A DNA stretch of 52,845 nt. It comes from an uncultured Lachnobacterium sp. (GTDB lineage Bacteria > Bacillota > Clostridia > Lachnospirales > Lachnospiraceae). A model generated the notes under the pieces. That model was not told the DNA's origin. It saw only the letters and a list, made by a program, of their open reading frames with translations, and did not search any database. The DNA lies in assembly GCA_937889225.1 (NCBI GenBank), contig CALAST010000085.1:1-52845 (forward strand), read 5' to 3'. This document shows positions 7,713 through 17,267 of the stretch, piece after piece. Each line of letters begins with the position of its first letter. Within the stretch, counting starts at the first letter, position 1. Made by a program: the position numbers and the translations under genes.

Positions 7713-10700
7713 GTGAGTAATCGTTGGAAAATGAATCGAATTGGATTTGTGAATTTTTGGCTCTATGATGAGGAATATTTTGAATTTGAGGATGGAAAAC
7801 TGCTTTTGAGAGGTCAGAATGGTTCAGGAAAATCCATTACAACACAGAGCTTTATTCCTTTTATTTTAGATGGAGATCGTACACCAAGCCGATTGGACCC
7901 ATTTGGTTCGAGTGACAGAAGAATGGAATATTATTTTTTAGGTGAAGAAGGAAAGGATGAAGCGACCGGGTACTTATTCTTAGAATTTAAACGAGAAGAA
8001 GATGAAGAATATCGAACCATAGGCATTGGTCAACGTGCAAAACGAGGCAAACCCATGGATTTTTGGGGATTTGTGATTTTGGATGGTCAAAGAATTGGCT
8101 TTGATTTGCAATTGTACAAAGAGACAGGAAAGAAACGAATTCCTTATGATAAAAGGGAAATGAAACTTTTATTGGGAGAACATAATCTATTTACCAATAG
8201 TCAAAGTGAATATAAAAAATTAGTGAATCAATATATATTTGGCTTCCGAAAAGAGGAACAGTATGAGCAATTTATTAAATTGCTCGTAAAAGTGCGTGCA
8301 CCAAAACTTTCAAAGGAATTTAAACCAACAAAAGTGTACGACATTTTAAATGAATCGTTACAGACATTATCAGATGAAGACTTGCGTGTGATGGTGGATG
8401 CGATGGAAAAAATGGACGAGATTCAAGACAGCCTTGATATGTTAAATCGTGCATTTGCAGATGTAAAGATTATACGTAATGAATATACACGGTATAATCA
8501 ATATATGTTGGCAAAAAAGGCACATTCCTATCTCAATAAAAAAGAAGAAACACAAAAAGCACAGCAGGAATATAACGAGAAAGAAAAGGAAAAAGAAAGG
8601 CTTATTTTAAAACAGCAAGAAATTGAGAAACAATTAGCAGAATTGTCTGAACAGGAAACATTGGCAGAAACAGAACGAAATGGTTTATTAGATACCGATT
8701 TGGAAGAAATGGACCGAAAGCTGGAGGTTGCAAGAAAATATAGAGAAGAAGCAGCGTCAAAGCAAAACTATTGGGAACAAAAAATCGAAGAATATAAAGT
8801 AAGAGTATATGAAAAAGAGCGAGAGTTAAACGATATTAAGCAGAATTTACAGCAATATCAACAAGAGTTGAAAAGCCAAAAAGAGGAACTCGATACCAAT
8901 CAGGAAATCATAAAGTGGGATGGACATGCAAATGCAATTCGTCTGATTGGACTGGAACGCATAAGTGGAACAGAAGAAGTTTCTGCAAGTTTGTCCATGT
9001 ATAAAAAGTTAATAGAAGAATGTGTAAAAATTATTCATGAGTATGAAGAATTATCTCAAAAGTATGATGAAATTGCACAGGAGCTAGAGGTTCTCCATAA
9101 GACGAAAATAAAAAAAGAACAAAATTTACAGACTGCACAAGAACAGGTAGTGCAAAGTGTGGATAATTGGATTACAAAATTATATGCCCATGCAAAAGAA
9201 GCAACACAATGGAATCCCAAAGAAGCCGTTTTGCAGGAAGCGGAAGACATTGTTCGGACATACCAAACCATTTCCGATGCAGGAAAAGTGCAGGAATTGC
9301 TTAGAAATGATTATGAAATGCAATGGCAGGAATTATTGCAAAGAAAGAACGTGCTTTGTCAAAAAGAACATACATTACTGGAAGACCTTAAAGTAGCAAA
9401 TCAAGAATTAATCCTGCTTCAAACTCAGGAAGAAATTGAGCCACATAGAAGCGAGCAAATCATAGAATCGAGAAAAGCATTAGAAGAATCAGGAATTATG
9501 GCAATTCCATTTTATAAGACGGTAGAGTTTGCGGAATCTTTAGAAGAAGCGGCATGTGCACAGTTGGAAGCACAGTTGGAAAGTATGGGTATTTTGGATG
9601 CATTAGTTGTGACGGAAAAAGATTTAGACAAGATTGCCAGAACTTGTCCGCATTTTTTGGATACCATTGTTTTTACAAAAGAAAAGGGCACTTCTGATTT
9701 TCGAAAATTGATGGTAAATCCGGAAATAGACATCGAAATTCAAAAAAGTGTACAAAATATTTTAAGTAATATTTATGAAACGCAGGGAAGTGATGGCACG
9801 ATTTATTTTAACCAAACAGATACCCAAAACAGCTTGCTTCTTGGCACAAGTGGTTCATTTTCACATGGAATATTGCTTGGAAAAGCATATAAAAAACAAG
9901 CAGAATTTTTAGGACGCTTAGCCAGAGCAAAAAAGAAAGCTCAACAAATTAAAAAACTGCAAACAACGATTCTGGATTTGCAAAGTGAATTGCAGCAGCA
10001 TCAGATAAAGAAGCAATTAGCAGAGCAGAGTATTGAAAAACTACAAATTGAATACAAAGAGATTCCAAACTTTGAAGAAATAAATATGTCATTAGAGAAT
10101 GAAAAAACTTGCACAATGGAATTAGAGCGTATTATAACAGAATTTGTAAAGTATGAAAAACGAATCAAAGAGCAAGCAGAAAAGAAAAATACAAAATATC
10201 AGATAATGCTTCAAAAGTGCAGAACATTTCCGTATGGAAGAACAGAATCAGAATATCGTGAAGTATTGGATTGTATGGAAGAATATGAAACAATATGGCA
10301 GACATGTAAAGAACTGCTGTTGCGATTAGAAACGAATCAAAGTGATATTCTTACAAGACAAGATTATTTGGAACAGGATGAGAAGCAATTGGATGAAGCT
10401 TTTGTAGAACGAAGAGAATATAGTACAAAAGTAAAAGAATATGACATTCAAATCAGTCAATATGAAGAATATTTGATGAGTCCTGAAATGGTGGAAAAGG
10501 CACAGCGATTAGAAAAATTACGAAAACAAATCACGGAGATTCAAGGCAGCATCAGTAAATTAAAGGAAGAAAAGATATATGCACAGCGAGATATCCAATA
10601 TTTATCAGAGTCTGAACCAAAACGAAAAGTACGTTTGCAAGAATTGATTGCGGAAGAAACGATTTTGCGTAATTATTTTGAGGAAGAACTAGGTCTGAAA

Positions 10701-11810
10701 TTAGTGATTGCAAAAGAGGAGCATACACTAGCAGAATGTGCAAAGATGGCAATTCGATTGTTGCGTGAGAGTGATAAAAATCGAGAATACGGCGATATGC
10801 TGCAAGCTTTGAATCAGGTATACCAAAAATATAATAGCAACCTTACTAACTATGGGACTGCATTGGAGGATTGTTTTGGAACGATTGAAGAAGTATCAGG
10901 GGTAAGTGATGGCTTTCAGGCATTAAGAAAAAGAGTGCGGGTTGTATCTGCATGGAATGGAAAAAAGGTATATCTGGAAGAATTTTATCGGATTTTGAAA
11001 GCTACCATTGATGAAACGGAGCTTTTAATCCAACAAAAAGACAGAGAATTATTTGAGGATATTTTATCGCAGACCATCAGCCAGCAGCTTACGGATAAGA
11101 TTGCGGAAAGTCGTAAGTGGGTTGCCGATATGTCAAAATTGATGAAAAAGCTGGATACTTCCATGGGATTAAGTTTTTCTTTGGAATGGAAACCGCGTAG
11201 TGCAGAAAATGAAACAGAGTTAGATACCACGGAGTTAGAACAGATATTGCTGCGAGATTATCAGCTTCTTACAATAGAAGATATTCAAAAAGTAGCCGGA
11301 CATTTCCGCAGTAAAATCAGAACGGAAAAATTAAAATTAGAGGAAGAGGGAGGCACAATAAACTATATGGAATTGGTTCGTGATGCCCTCGATTATCGTA
11401 AGTGGTTTGAATTTCACATGTTTTATAAACGTGGTGATGAAGCAAAGAAGCCACTTACCAATCCTGCATTTAATCGGTTTAGTGGTGGTGAAAAAGCAAT
11501 GGCAATGTATGTGCCGCTTTTTGCCGCAGTCAATGCACAATATAAAAAAGCAGATAACGAAGAACATCCACGTATCATCGCATTAGATGAAGCCTTTGCC
11601 GGTGTAGATGATAAGAACATCAACAGTATGTTTGCATTGGTTCATAAAATGGATTTTGACTATATTATGAATTCGCAATCGTTATGGGGATGTTATGAAA
11701 CCGTAAAAGGAATTAAGATAGCAGAACTTCACCGCCCAATGAACTCACAGGTTGTAACTGTAATTCGTTATACATGGAATGGACACAAGAGGATATTAGA
11801 TGTGCAATAG
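7713..11810 (+). CDS. jetC: Wadjet type II SMC-like ATPase JetC (TIGR02680 family)
   Basis: The 1365-residue protein is a full SMC-like ATPase. The N-terminal opening RWKMNRIGFVNFWLYDEE is typical of the family. Walker A is GQNGSGKS (residues 34-41). Two long coiled-coil arms (about 265-430 and 730-1010, with many Q/E/K heptads) flank a central hinge-like region. The ABC signature is FSGGEKA (S1257), and Walker B is IIALDEAFAGVDD (D1292, E1293). In Wadjet this protein powers DNA loop extrusion. GTG 7713 is used as start, with GGGAGG at 7698-7703 nine bases upstream. The stop overlaps jetD by 11 bases. No frameshift or missing catalytic motif is seen, so the system looks functional. Confidence 0.95.
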   Translation: MSNRWKMNRIGFVNFWLYDEEYFEFEDGKLLLRGQNGSGKSITTQSFIPFILDGDRTPSRLDPFGSSDRRMEYYFLGEEGKDEATGYLFLEFKREEDEEYRTIGIGQRAKRGKPMDFWGFVILDGQRIGFDLQLYKETGKKRIPYDKREMKLLLGEHNLFTNSQSEYKKLVNQYIFGFRKEEQYEQFIKLLVKVRAPKLSKEFKPTKVYDILNESLQTLSDEDLRVMVDAMEKMDEIQDSLDMLNRAFADVKIIRNEYTRYNQYMLAKKAHSYLNKKEETQKAQQEYNEKEKEKERLILKQQEIEKQLAELSEQETLAETERNGLLDTDLEEMDRKLEVARKYREEAASKQNYWEQKIEEYKVRVYEKERELNDIKQNLQQYQQELKSQKEELDTNQEIIKWDGHANAIRLIGLERISGTEEVSASLSMYKKLIEECVKIIHEYEELSQKYDEIAQELEVLHKTKIKKEQNLQTAQEQVVQSVDNWITKLYAHAKEATQWNPKEAVLQEAEDIVRTYQTISDAGKVQELLRNDYEMQWQELLQRKNVLCQKEHTLLEDLKVANQELILLQTQEEIEPHRSEQIIESRKALEESGIMAIPFYKTVEFAESLEEAACAQLEAQLESMGILDALVVTEKDLDKIARTCPHFLDTIVFTKEKGTSDFRKLMVNPEIDIEIQKSVQNILSNIYETQGSDGTIYFNQTDTQNSLLLGTSGSFSHGILLGKAYKKQAEFLGRLARAKKKAQQIKKLQTTILDLQSELQQHQIKKQLAEQSIEKLQIEYKEIPNFEEINMSLENEKTCTMELERIITEFVKYEKRIKEQAEKKNTKYQIMLQKCRTFPYGRTESEYREVLDCMEEYETIWQTCKELLLRLETNQSDILTRQDYLEQDEKQLDEAFVERREYSTKVKEYDIQISQYEEYLMSPEMVEKAQRLEKLRKQITEIQGSISKLKEEKIYAQRDIQYLSESEPKRKVRLQELIAEETILRNYFEEELGLKLVIAKEEHTLAECAKMAIRLLRESDKNREYGDMLQALNQVYQKYNSNLTNYGTALEDCFGTIEEVSGVSDGFQALRKRVRVVSAWNGKKVYLEEFYRILKATIDETELLIQQKDRELFEDILSQTISQQLTDKIAESRKWVADMSKLMKKLDTSMGLSFSLEWKPRSAENETELDTTELEQILLRDYQLLTIEDIQKVAGHFRSKIRTEKLKLEEEGGTINYMELVRDALDYRKWFEFHMFYKRGDEAKKPLTNPAFNRFSGGEKAMAMYVPLFAAVNAQYKKADNEEHPRIIALDEAFAGVDDKNINSMFALVHKMDFDYIMNSQSLWGCYETVKGIKIAELHRPMNSQVVTVIRYTWNGHKRILDVQ

Positions 11811-13221
11811 TAAAAAATGTGCCAACTACTTAAAAAAGAATGCAGCTTATGAAAGATGCTTCACAGAGCTACGGAAAAAATGGGAAAGCTATGGAAAAAT
11901 AGCAGGAAGAATTACACTAAAGAATCCTTCCGAAGAAGAACGAAAAGCCATAAGCGGTATTATTGGAAAAGTATTTTTAGAAGAAAATATCAAATTTACC
12001 TTTGCCGAATTTGAGCAGGGATTACAAAAGACACGTTTTGCACCTATAGATATGAAAAAGGTATTGGATGCCTATTTTGGGGAAGAAGTTCTTACTAAAC
12101 ATGAGCAGAAAAGTCTGGTGAAAAATGAGAAAGAACTATTTCTACATTATATTTATGAAGAATTTAAACGCAAGACAAGCAATCTTCCAATTCAAATGTG
12201 TGAAGCATTGAGTGATGAAGCTGCGTTAAAAGAGAACTCTGTATATTCGTATTATGAAAAGGATAACCATTCATCAATTGTTGTTCAATGGTTGCATGCA
12301 TTAATGCAAGAGAAGAAATATGGTTATCAACTATTAATAAAAGAATATAGAAATGATGTGGAAAAAGCAATGGTACTTGCAAAAAATGTGGGAAATGCAC
12401 TGCTTCGCTTAGAAGAAATGACAGAAGAAGAACAGTGTCCGCTTGCTGTGTTTTCTGCAGAAATATCAGGAAATCCTCATTTTTTCGACAGAGGCACAAC
12501 AGGTGCACAATTGCTGGCACATGGGATTTGTTTTTGGAAAAATTGCAAGATTCCTGTAACTGCTTATGAATGGCGTGAGCTTTTGACGAATGTAGGCATT
12601 CTATGTGACAATATTGCAAGTATTGTGCATGCTATGGGTGTACATATGGAAACGACAGAAGGATTGCATCCCGCTTATGAAGCATTTTGTAAAAGAAAAG
12701 AGCCTTTTGTGATTACCTCTGAAAATCTCAAATATATAACACGTGCAAAAGCGATAGATAATCGGGTGTACATTGTAGAAAATGAAATGGTCTTTTTATA
12801 TTTAGCAGAAAATAGTAAAGAAAAGGAGATTACTTTATTATGTACATCCGGTCAGCTTCGCGTAGCAGCATTCCAGTTGATTTCCTTATTAATAGAAAGT
12901 AAAGCCACGATATATTATAGCGGAGATTTAGACCCGGAAGGTATGGATATTGCAGACCGATTGTGGCAGAAGTATGGAGATGCCATTCAGATGTGGGGAA
13001 TGTCGCCAAAGGACTATTGGGCTAGCATATCGGAAGAAACATTGAATGAAGTTCGATTGGCAAAAATAGAGCATATCAAACATCCTATATTAAAGCAGAC
13101 CTCAAAATGTATGATAGTGAGAAAACGGGCAGGGTATCAGGAAAATTTGTTGGAGAGATTGTTGGAGGATTTATTGTGTTTGCACCAAAATTCAGAAGAA
13201 AAATTATATATGGGCAATTGA
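11800..13221 (+). CDS. jetD: Wadjet type II nuclease JetD (DUF2399/TIGR02679, TOPRIM)
   Basis: The 473-residue protein has a helical N-terminal half and a C-terminal TOPRIM domain. The glutamate motif is IVENEM (E327), followed by LLCTSGQLRVAA and the acidic motif YYSGDLDPEG (D376, D378), exactly the arrangement of topoisomerase-VI-like JetD nucleases that nick or cut the DNA extruded by JetABC. It overlaps jetC by 11 bases, with AGAGGA at about 11788-11793 as ribosome site. All acidic TOPRIM residues are present. It ends the operon; the next gene lies 130 bases downstream behind its own ECF-like promoter. I see no clear terminator directly after the stop. Confidence 0.9.
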   Translation: MCNSKKCANYLKKNAAYERCFTELRKKWESYGKIAGRITLKNPSEEERKAISGIIGKVFLEENIKFTFAEFEQGLQKTRFAPIDMKKVLDAYFGEEVLTKHEQKSLVKNEKELFLHYIYEEFKRKTSNLPIQMCEALSDEAALKENSVYSYYEKDNHSSIVVQWLHALMQEKKYGYQLLIKEYRNDVEKAMVLAKNVGNALLRLEEMTEEEQCPLAVFSAEISGNPHFFDRGTTGAQLLAHGICFWKNCKIPVTAYEWRELLTNVGILCDNIASIVHAMGVHMETTEGLHPAYEAFCKRKEPFVITSENLKYITRAKAIDNRVYIVENEMVFLYLAENSKEKEITLLCTSGQLRVAAFQLISLLIESKATIYYSGDLDPEGMDIADRLWQKYGDAIQMWGMSPKDYWASISEETLNEVRLAKIEHIKHPILKQTSKCMIVRKRAGYQENLLERLLEDLLCLHQNSEEKLYMGN

Positions 13222-13288
13222 AACAGGATATGGCAACTTAGAAAAATTGGATTCTAAAAATAAAAAATAATAATTTAAAAAAATTTTC

Positions 13289-13312
13289 AACACTTTCCTA
13301 TTCTCATACGTC
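13289..13312 (+). promoter_or_regulatory. Candidate ECF-type (autoregulatory) promoter
   Basis: TTTTCAAC ending at 13291 and CGTC at 13309-13312 are separated by 17 bases. This AAC...CGTC layout is the hallmark of ECF-sigma promoters in Firmicutes (SigW/SigM-like). It stands 40 bases before the second ECF sigma gene, so self-activation is a natural reading. The match is short and by eye. Confidence 0.45.
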
Positions 13313-13351
13313 TTATAAATGAAAGACAAAAGAAAGGAATGAATACAAAAG

Positions 13352-13822
13352 ATGATAGAAGAATTATATAAAAAATATCATCAGGAACTGCTAGGATGGA
13401 GTCAAAGTATGACAGGCAATTTACAAACTGCCGAGGAGTTGGTGCAAGAAGCTTTTTTACGTGCAATGCTCCAAGTAGAACTTTTAGAAACCTTAAAAGA
13501 ATGCCAATGTCGCTCGTGGCTGTATAGAACGGTCAAAAATTTGTATATAGACCGGATTCGGCATACAAAAAGGGAAGATGTGACAGAGGAATTATCGCAA
13601 GTACAGCAAAGACAGGAAGCGATGGAGGAGGTTGAATGGAAGGAACTCTTACAAAATTTACCTGATTTAGAAGGAGTCATTTTCACATTGCGGTATTTGG
13701 AAGGCTATACTTCCAAGCAGATTGGAGAAATATTGTCGTTGCCGTCGGGAACTGTTCGATTCAAACTTTCTTTAGCCCGTCAACATTTAAAAGAAGCATT
13801 AGGAGGGAAAAAATATGTTTAA
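13352..13822 (+). CDS. ECF-type RNA polymerase sigma factor
   Basis: The 156-residue protein starts IEELYKKYHQELLGWSQSMTG and carries region 2 with TAEELVQEAFLRAML and CRSWLYRTVKNLYIDRIRH, then region 4 with LPDLEGVIFTLRYLEGYTSKQIGEILSLPSGTVRF split over the helix-turn-helix at about residues 105-145. It is at the short end of ECF sigma lengths. The ribosome site AGAAAGGA sits 13 bases before ATG 13352, slightly far. It overlaps the next gene by 8 bases. That gene encodes no membrane helix, so this sigma lacks the usual membrane anti-sigma partner next door. An ECF-like promoter just upstream suggests autoregulation. Confidence 0.9.
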   Translation: MIEELYKKYHQELLGWSQSMTGNLQTAEELVQEAFLRAMLQVELLETLKECQCRSWLYRTVKNLYIDRIRHTKREDVTEELSQVQQRQEAMEEVEWKELLQNLPDLEGVIFTLRYLEGYTSKQIGEILSLPSGTVRFKLSLARQHLKEALGGKKYV

Positions 13823-15038
13823 TAAGAAAAACTATTTATTGAATTGCGATGTGTGCGATACCAGAACAATGAAAGAAGAAGATTATGCAGGATACGAGAA
13901 AATGATGATTAATACAGATGTTGTTATCGTAAGCGAAACTAGCAAAAGTATTTTGAATCGACTTCCTGTAACCATTAATCAAGACAGTACCATAGAGATT
14001 GCAGATGGCATTGATGTAGAGGTGAAAAATATTAATGGTTCTTATGAAATTACTGCTAATACGGCTGTACAAGAGCATACTTTATTAATTGTGAATGGTT
14101 CACTTCAAATTCATCCGGGTACAGAGGAAGCTTTGACGAAATATGAAAAAATCCATGTCAATGGTTCTGTAAGATGTCCGAAAAGTTTGGAAGGATATTT
14201 GAATAAATTATCAGCAAATGGTTCGGTTCTGATGTATCCGGATGATTGTGTGATTTTAGATACTACATTTGTTATGGACAAATATTTCCCTTTACGAGCA
14301 AAGGCAGGAAGTAAATATTATGTAGAGGATATAGTGGTTATTCAAGACCGTGGTATTGATTTAGCAAAACTGGTACAGAAAAATGTGCAGTTTATTACGA
14401 AGCACCTGCTTATTCCGGAAGAATTGGTAGAGGAAAGCGTTGCATTGTTTGATGAGAAAGTTGAATTTATAGTTGTGCCTGCGGAAATGACACTAGTATA
14501 CGGAGATGCTGTTTTGAATGAACGATTGGTGGAAAAAGAGGGAAGTAAGATTTATGTATATGGTTCTTTAAAAGTGGATGAAAATTGTAATCTGGAAAAT
14601 ATTGAAAAAGGTCTGGAAAAGCTGATTGTACACGAAGATGTTACATTAAAGAAAAGTCAGGAGGATGGTTTTCGTAAATTAAATGCAGAATATGCTAGTT
14701 TGAATTTCTGTTGGGAAGGAAGAATTATTGAGAATAAGCCTAGTGCAAAAGTAGATAAAAGTCTCCTTGAAAATTCGCCGAATAAAGTTCTCGTAAGAAA
14801 TATGGCAACCGTAAAAATTGCAGCTGATGTATCTCCTGAGCTGATATTGGATAGACTTGTAATCAAAAATTGTGCAAATGTATCTTGTAGTGAGGAGCAG
14901 GAAAGTGCGATTGCCGCAATTGCACAAAATGTAGCAGCAATTGGAGAAAAAGGAGAGGAAAAAATTTCAGAAGCAGTTGGTACATTTAAAGATTTATTGT
15001 CTACAAAGATGATTAATGCGGATAACTATATTATGTAA
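13815..15038 (+). CDS. Unrecognised cytosolic repeat protein coupled to the ECF sigma factor
   Basis: The 407-residue protein has no signal peptide and no membrane helix. It opens with an N-terminal cysteine pair (NCDVCDTRTM, C11 and C14). Between about residues 65 and 150, and again near 255, a short unit recurs at 20-30 residue spacing: NINGSYEI, IVNGSLQI, HVNGSVRC, SANGSVLM, VYGSLKV. The regular NGS-V-hydrophobic turns look like a beta-solenoid, comparable in style to bactofilins, although I do not recognise the family. The C-terminal 50 residues are helical. The 8-base overlap with the sigma gene implies a linked job, perhaps sequestering the sigma factor or being its main target. Function is unknown. 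Confidence 0.6.
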   Translation: MFNKKNYLLNCDVCDTRTMKEEDYAGYEKMMINTDVVIVSETSKSILNRLPVTINQDSTIEIADGIDVEVKNINGSYEITANTAVQEHTLLIVNGSLQIHPGTEEALTKYEKIHVNGSVRCPKSLEGYLNKLSANGSVLMYPDDCVILDTTFVMDKYFPLRAKAGSKYYVEDIVVIQDRGIDLAKLVQKNVQFITKHLLIPEELVEESVALFDEKVEFIVVPAEMTLVYGDAVLNERLVEKEGSKIYVYGSLKVDENCNLENIEKGLEKLIVHEDVTLKKSQEDGFRKLNAEYASLNFCWEGRIIENKPSAKVDKSLLENSPNKVLVRNMATVKIAADVSPELILDRLVIKNCANVSCSEEQESAIAAIAQNVAAIGEKGEEKISEAVGTFKDLLSTKMINADNYIM

Positions 15039-15154
15039 AACATAATCTGAAACTGGATTAGTGCTTGTTTAGAGTTGCATTTGGTTAAAACGTTTTTAGT
15101 TAATCTTTAGATTTATATTGATTTTACAAGACTTTCCGCACATTTATTAGTAAA

Positions 15155-15193
15155 GATAAACAGGCTGTTAAATATGGATACAGCCCGTTTATC
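15155..15193 (-). terminator. Terminator of the XRE regulator gene
   Basis: GATAAAC-A-GGCTGT (15155-15168) pairs with ACAGCC-C-GTTTATC (15180-15193), interrupted by one A/C mismatch. Read on the minus strand it is followed by TTTACT. It lies about 20 bases after the stop of the minus-strand gene and may also stop plus-strand transcription from 15038. Confidence 0.65.
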
Positions 15194-15214
15194 TTGTCCT
15201 GTTGGTTGATTTTG

Positions 15215-15733
15215 TTATGTATTTGACAAATTCGCTTGTTTTAGTTTGCTCAAGACTTTCATTTTATAAGCGTGTATTTGAGAGGCATATTTACTGGTCA
15301 TAATGACACCCACAATCATCATTCCGAATGTGATACCTTCACAAAAGCCACCAATAAAGTTGTCAGCATTATCCGTAAAAAACAACACCATATGGATAAT
15401 GGCAGCAATCAATCCTGCAATAAACAGTAAATGCATACGTTTTGTTAAAGTCTTTTTTTCTTGATTGCTGTAATCTGCAACTTTTAATACGGTTTCCTCT
15501 AATTCTTTATCCATTTTCATGCTTTTCCTTTCACCATCTAATAATTCCCTAAGTTCTACATTAAAATAATCAGCCATTTCAACAAGGATAGTTAAATCCG
15601 GAAGATTGCTTCCTGTTTCCCATCTTGAAACAGTTCTACGGGATACACAAAATTGTTTCGCTAACTGTTCTTGTGTAAACCCTCTTTCTTTGCGAAGTTC
15701 TTTTATGAAGTTTCCTATTTTTATTTGATTCAT
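15215..15733 (-). CDS. XRE-family transcriptional regulator with C-terminal membrane segment
   Basis: The 172-residue protein has an N-terminal helix-turn-helix of the XRE/Cro type (about residues 6-60: GNFIKELRKERGFTQEQLAK, then CVSRRTVSRWETGSNLPDL). A charged linker (about 68-98) leads to two hydrophobic helices at about 101-118 and 127-146 (LLFIAGLIAAIIHMVLFF and GFCEGITFGMMIVGVIM). Membrane-tethered XRE regulators of this shape are common in Clostridia and may sense envelope state. It is transcribed away from the kinase-like gene. AGGACA/TGTCCT arms in the shared promoter region could be its operator. Targets are unknown. Confidence 0.85.
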   Translation of the reverse strand: MNQIKIGNFIKELRKERGFTQEQLAKQFCVSRRTVSRWETGSNLPDLTILVEMADYFNVELRELLDGERKSMKMDKELEETVLKVADYSNQEKKTLTKRMHLLFIAGLIAAIIHMVLFFTDNADNFIGGFCEGITFGMMIVGVIMTSKYASQIHAYKMKVLSKLKQANLSNT

Positions 15734-15787
15734 AGTTTCATCTTCTCCTTTCTTTGAATAGAATACTATTTATCATTTGATATTTCT

Positions 15788-15832
15788 AGGACATAAAACG
15801 AGCAATTTTGTTTATGAGACAAATTGTGTCCT
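15788..15832. promoter_or_regulatory. Inverted repeat in a divergent promoter region (possible operator)
   Basis: AGGACATAAAAC begins at 15788, and GTTTAT followed by TGTCCT ends at 15832. The outer arms AGGACA/TGTCCT are perfect and the inner arms nearly so. It lies between the XRE gene and the kinase-like gene, a sensible site for an XRE dimer. No other copy was found to confirm it. Confidence 0.25.
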
Positions 15833-15942
15833 ATTTATATGAGAAGCATGATAGTTTGAAGGTTGAATTTTTTATTATTTTGCTATACGATTGTATTTAG
15901 GTGGAAAGGGTGTTATAGATTAAATGGAAGAGGAAAGTGAAC

Positions 15943-16482
15943 ATGGAACAGATGTATGTAAATGATAAGTGTTATGAAATTAAAAAATTATTAGGGCATG
16001 GAAAAGGAGGCTATTCCTATCTTGCGACAGATGGCAAAAAAGAATATGTTTTAAAACAAATTCACCATGAGTCATGTGATTATTATCAGTTTGGAAATAA
16101 AATTGAATCTGAAATTCAAGATTATGAACGGCTCAAAAAAATCGGTATACGTATGCCGGAAATGTATGATGTAGATGTGCAGAAAGAACGCATCTTGAAA
16201 GAATACATAGAAGGCGATACGATTTATGATTATGTGTTGCAAGATAAAATGAAGCCGGAGTTTATCGAACAGGTAAAACAGATGTGCGTAAATTTATATG
16301 CTGCAAATACAAATATTGACTATTTCCCAACAAATTTTGTAGTAAAGGAAAATGTATTATATTATATCGACTATGAATGTAATAACTATATGGAAGAATG
16401 GAATTTTGAAAATTGGGGCATTCGATATTGGTCACAGACAGAGGAGTTTTTAAATTATGTAAAAGCAAAGAAAAATAAGTGA
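15943..16482 (+). CDS. Small protein-kinase-like protein
   Basis: The 179-residue protein has the elements of a minimal kinase fold. A glycine-rich loop GHGKGGYSY (residues 18-26) is followed by the candidate nucleotide-binding lysine in YVLKQI (K38), then a hinge-like KEYIEGDTIYDYV. A catalytic-loop equivalent NIDYFPTNFVV and a metal-binding YYIDYECN near the C-terminus complete it. It is much shorter than Hanks-type kinases (about 250 residues) and resembles RIO/Bud32 or phosphotransferase-like minimal kinases. ATG 15943 is chosen over GTG 15937 because AGAGGAAA ends 6 bases before the ATG. The substrate is unknown. A weak hairpin (AGGCAT/ATGCCT near 16500-16525) follows. Confidence 0.65.
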   Translation: MEQMYVNDKCYEIKKLLGHGKGGYSYLATDGKKEYVLKQIHHESCDYYQFGNKIESEIQDYERLKKIGIRMPEMYDVDVQKERILKEYIEGDTIYDYVLQDKMKPEFIEQVKQMCVNLYAANTNIDYFPTNFVVKENVLYYIDYECNNYMEEWNFENWGIRYWSQTEEFLNYVKAKKNK

Positions 16483-16613
16483 ATGTAACGGAATGAATAG
16501 GCATGAGAATGTAATAATGCCTGACAAATTATATTTTGTAAAGATTTTTGCATTTAAAGAAAATCATTGGAAATAGATTGTAACTTCCATATAACAATGA
16601 AAGGAAAAGTCAG

Positions 16614-17222
16614 ATGAATACTCTTTTAAATGAAGAAAAGTTATATACATATATTGAAATATATGCAAAACAAAATCAATTACACCAAACCATTACTGCT
16701 TTGCCATATGCAAGACAAATGCATAAAGGGCAATACCGCAAAGGAAAAGAGAAAATCCCATATATTTGCCATCCCTTGTTAGTTGCCCGTCATGCGTTGG
16801 CATTGGGACTTGATAATGATACTCTCATATCTGCTGCATTATTGCATGATGTCTGTGAAGATTGTGGCGTATCAGTGCAGGATTTGCCTGTAAATGAGGA
16901 AACAAAACACATCGTTGCACTTTTGACAAAAGAAGACTCCCCAAAAGCAAAAACAGAGGAAGGAAAAGAGGCATATTATTCCGCTATAGCCCAAAATGCT
17001 TTTGCAGTAATGATAAAACTCTTAGACCGTTGCAATAATGTTTCCGGTATGGCAGCAGGATTTGAAAAAGAGAAAATGATTCGATATATAAAAGAAACTG
17101 AAAAATGGTTTTATCCCCTTATCGAAAATGCAAAGAGGGACTATCCAATGTATGCCAATCAGATTTTTTTGATTGAATATCAGATGTGTAGTGTAATTGA
17201 ATCTATAAAATATCAGTTATGA
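16614..17222 (+). CDS. HD-domain protein of the SpoT/Mesh1 (ppGpp hydrolase-like) type
   Basis: The 202-residue protein consists of little more than an HD domain. The metal ligands are visible as CHPLLVARHALALGL (H53), AALLHDVCED (H78, D79, then E82, D83) and KLLDRCNNVSGM (D near 141). This spacing and the wording HP...VA..LA.LGL / AALLHDV.ED match the hydrolase domain of RelA/SpoT and small alarmone hydrolases rather than generic HD phosphatases. There is no synthetase, TGS or ACT domain, so it would degrade rather than make (p)ppGpp or a related nucleotide. It is a single gene with ribosome site GAAAGGAAA ahead of ATG 16614. The substrate is inferred from family resemblance only. Confidence 0.75.
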   Translation: MNTLLNEEKLYTYIEIYAKQNQLHQTITALPYARQMHKGQYRKGKEKIPYICHPLLVARHALALGLDNDTLISAALLHDVCEDCGVSVQDLPVNEETKHIVALLTKEDSPKAKTEEGKEAYYSAIAQNAFAVMIKLLDRCNNVSGMAAGFEKEKMIRYIKETEKWFYPLIENAKRDYPMYANQIFLIEYQMCSVIESIKYQL

Positions 17223-17267
17223 GTAGTATGAAGCAAGAAACAGAGATGTTATTTGCAAAGCACCAGT

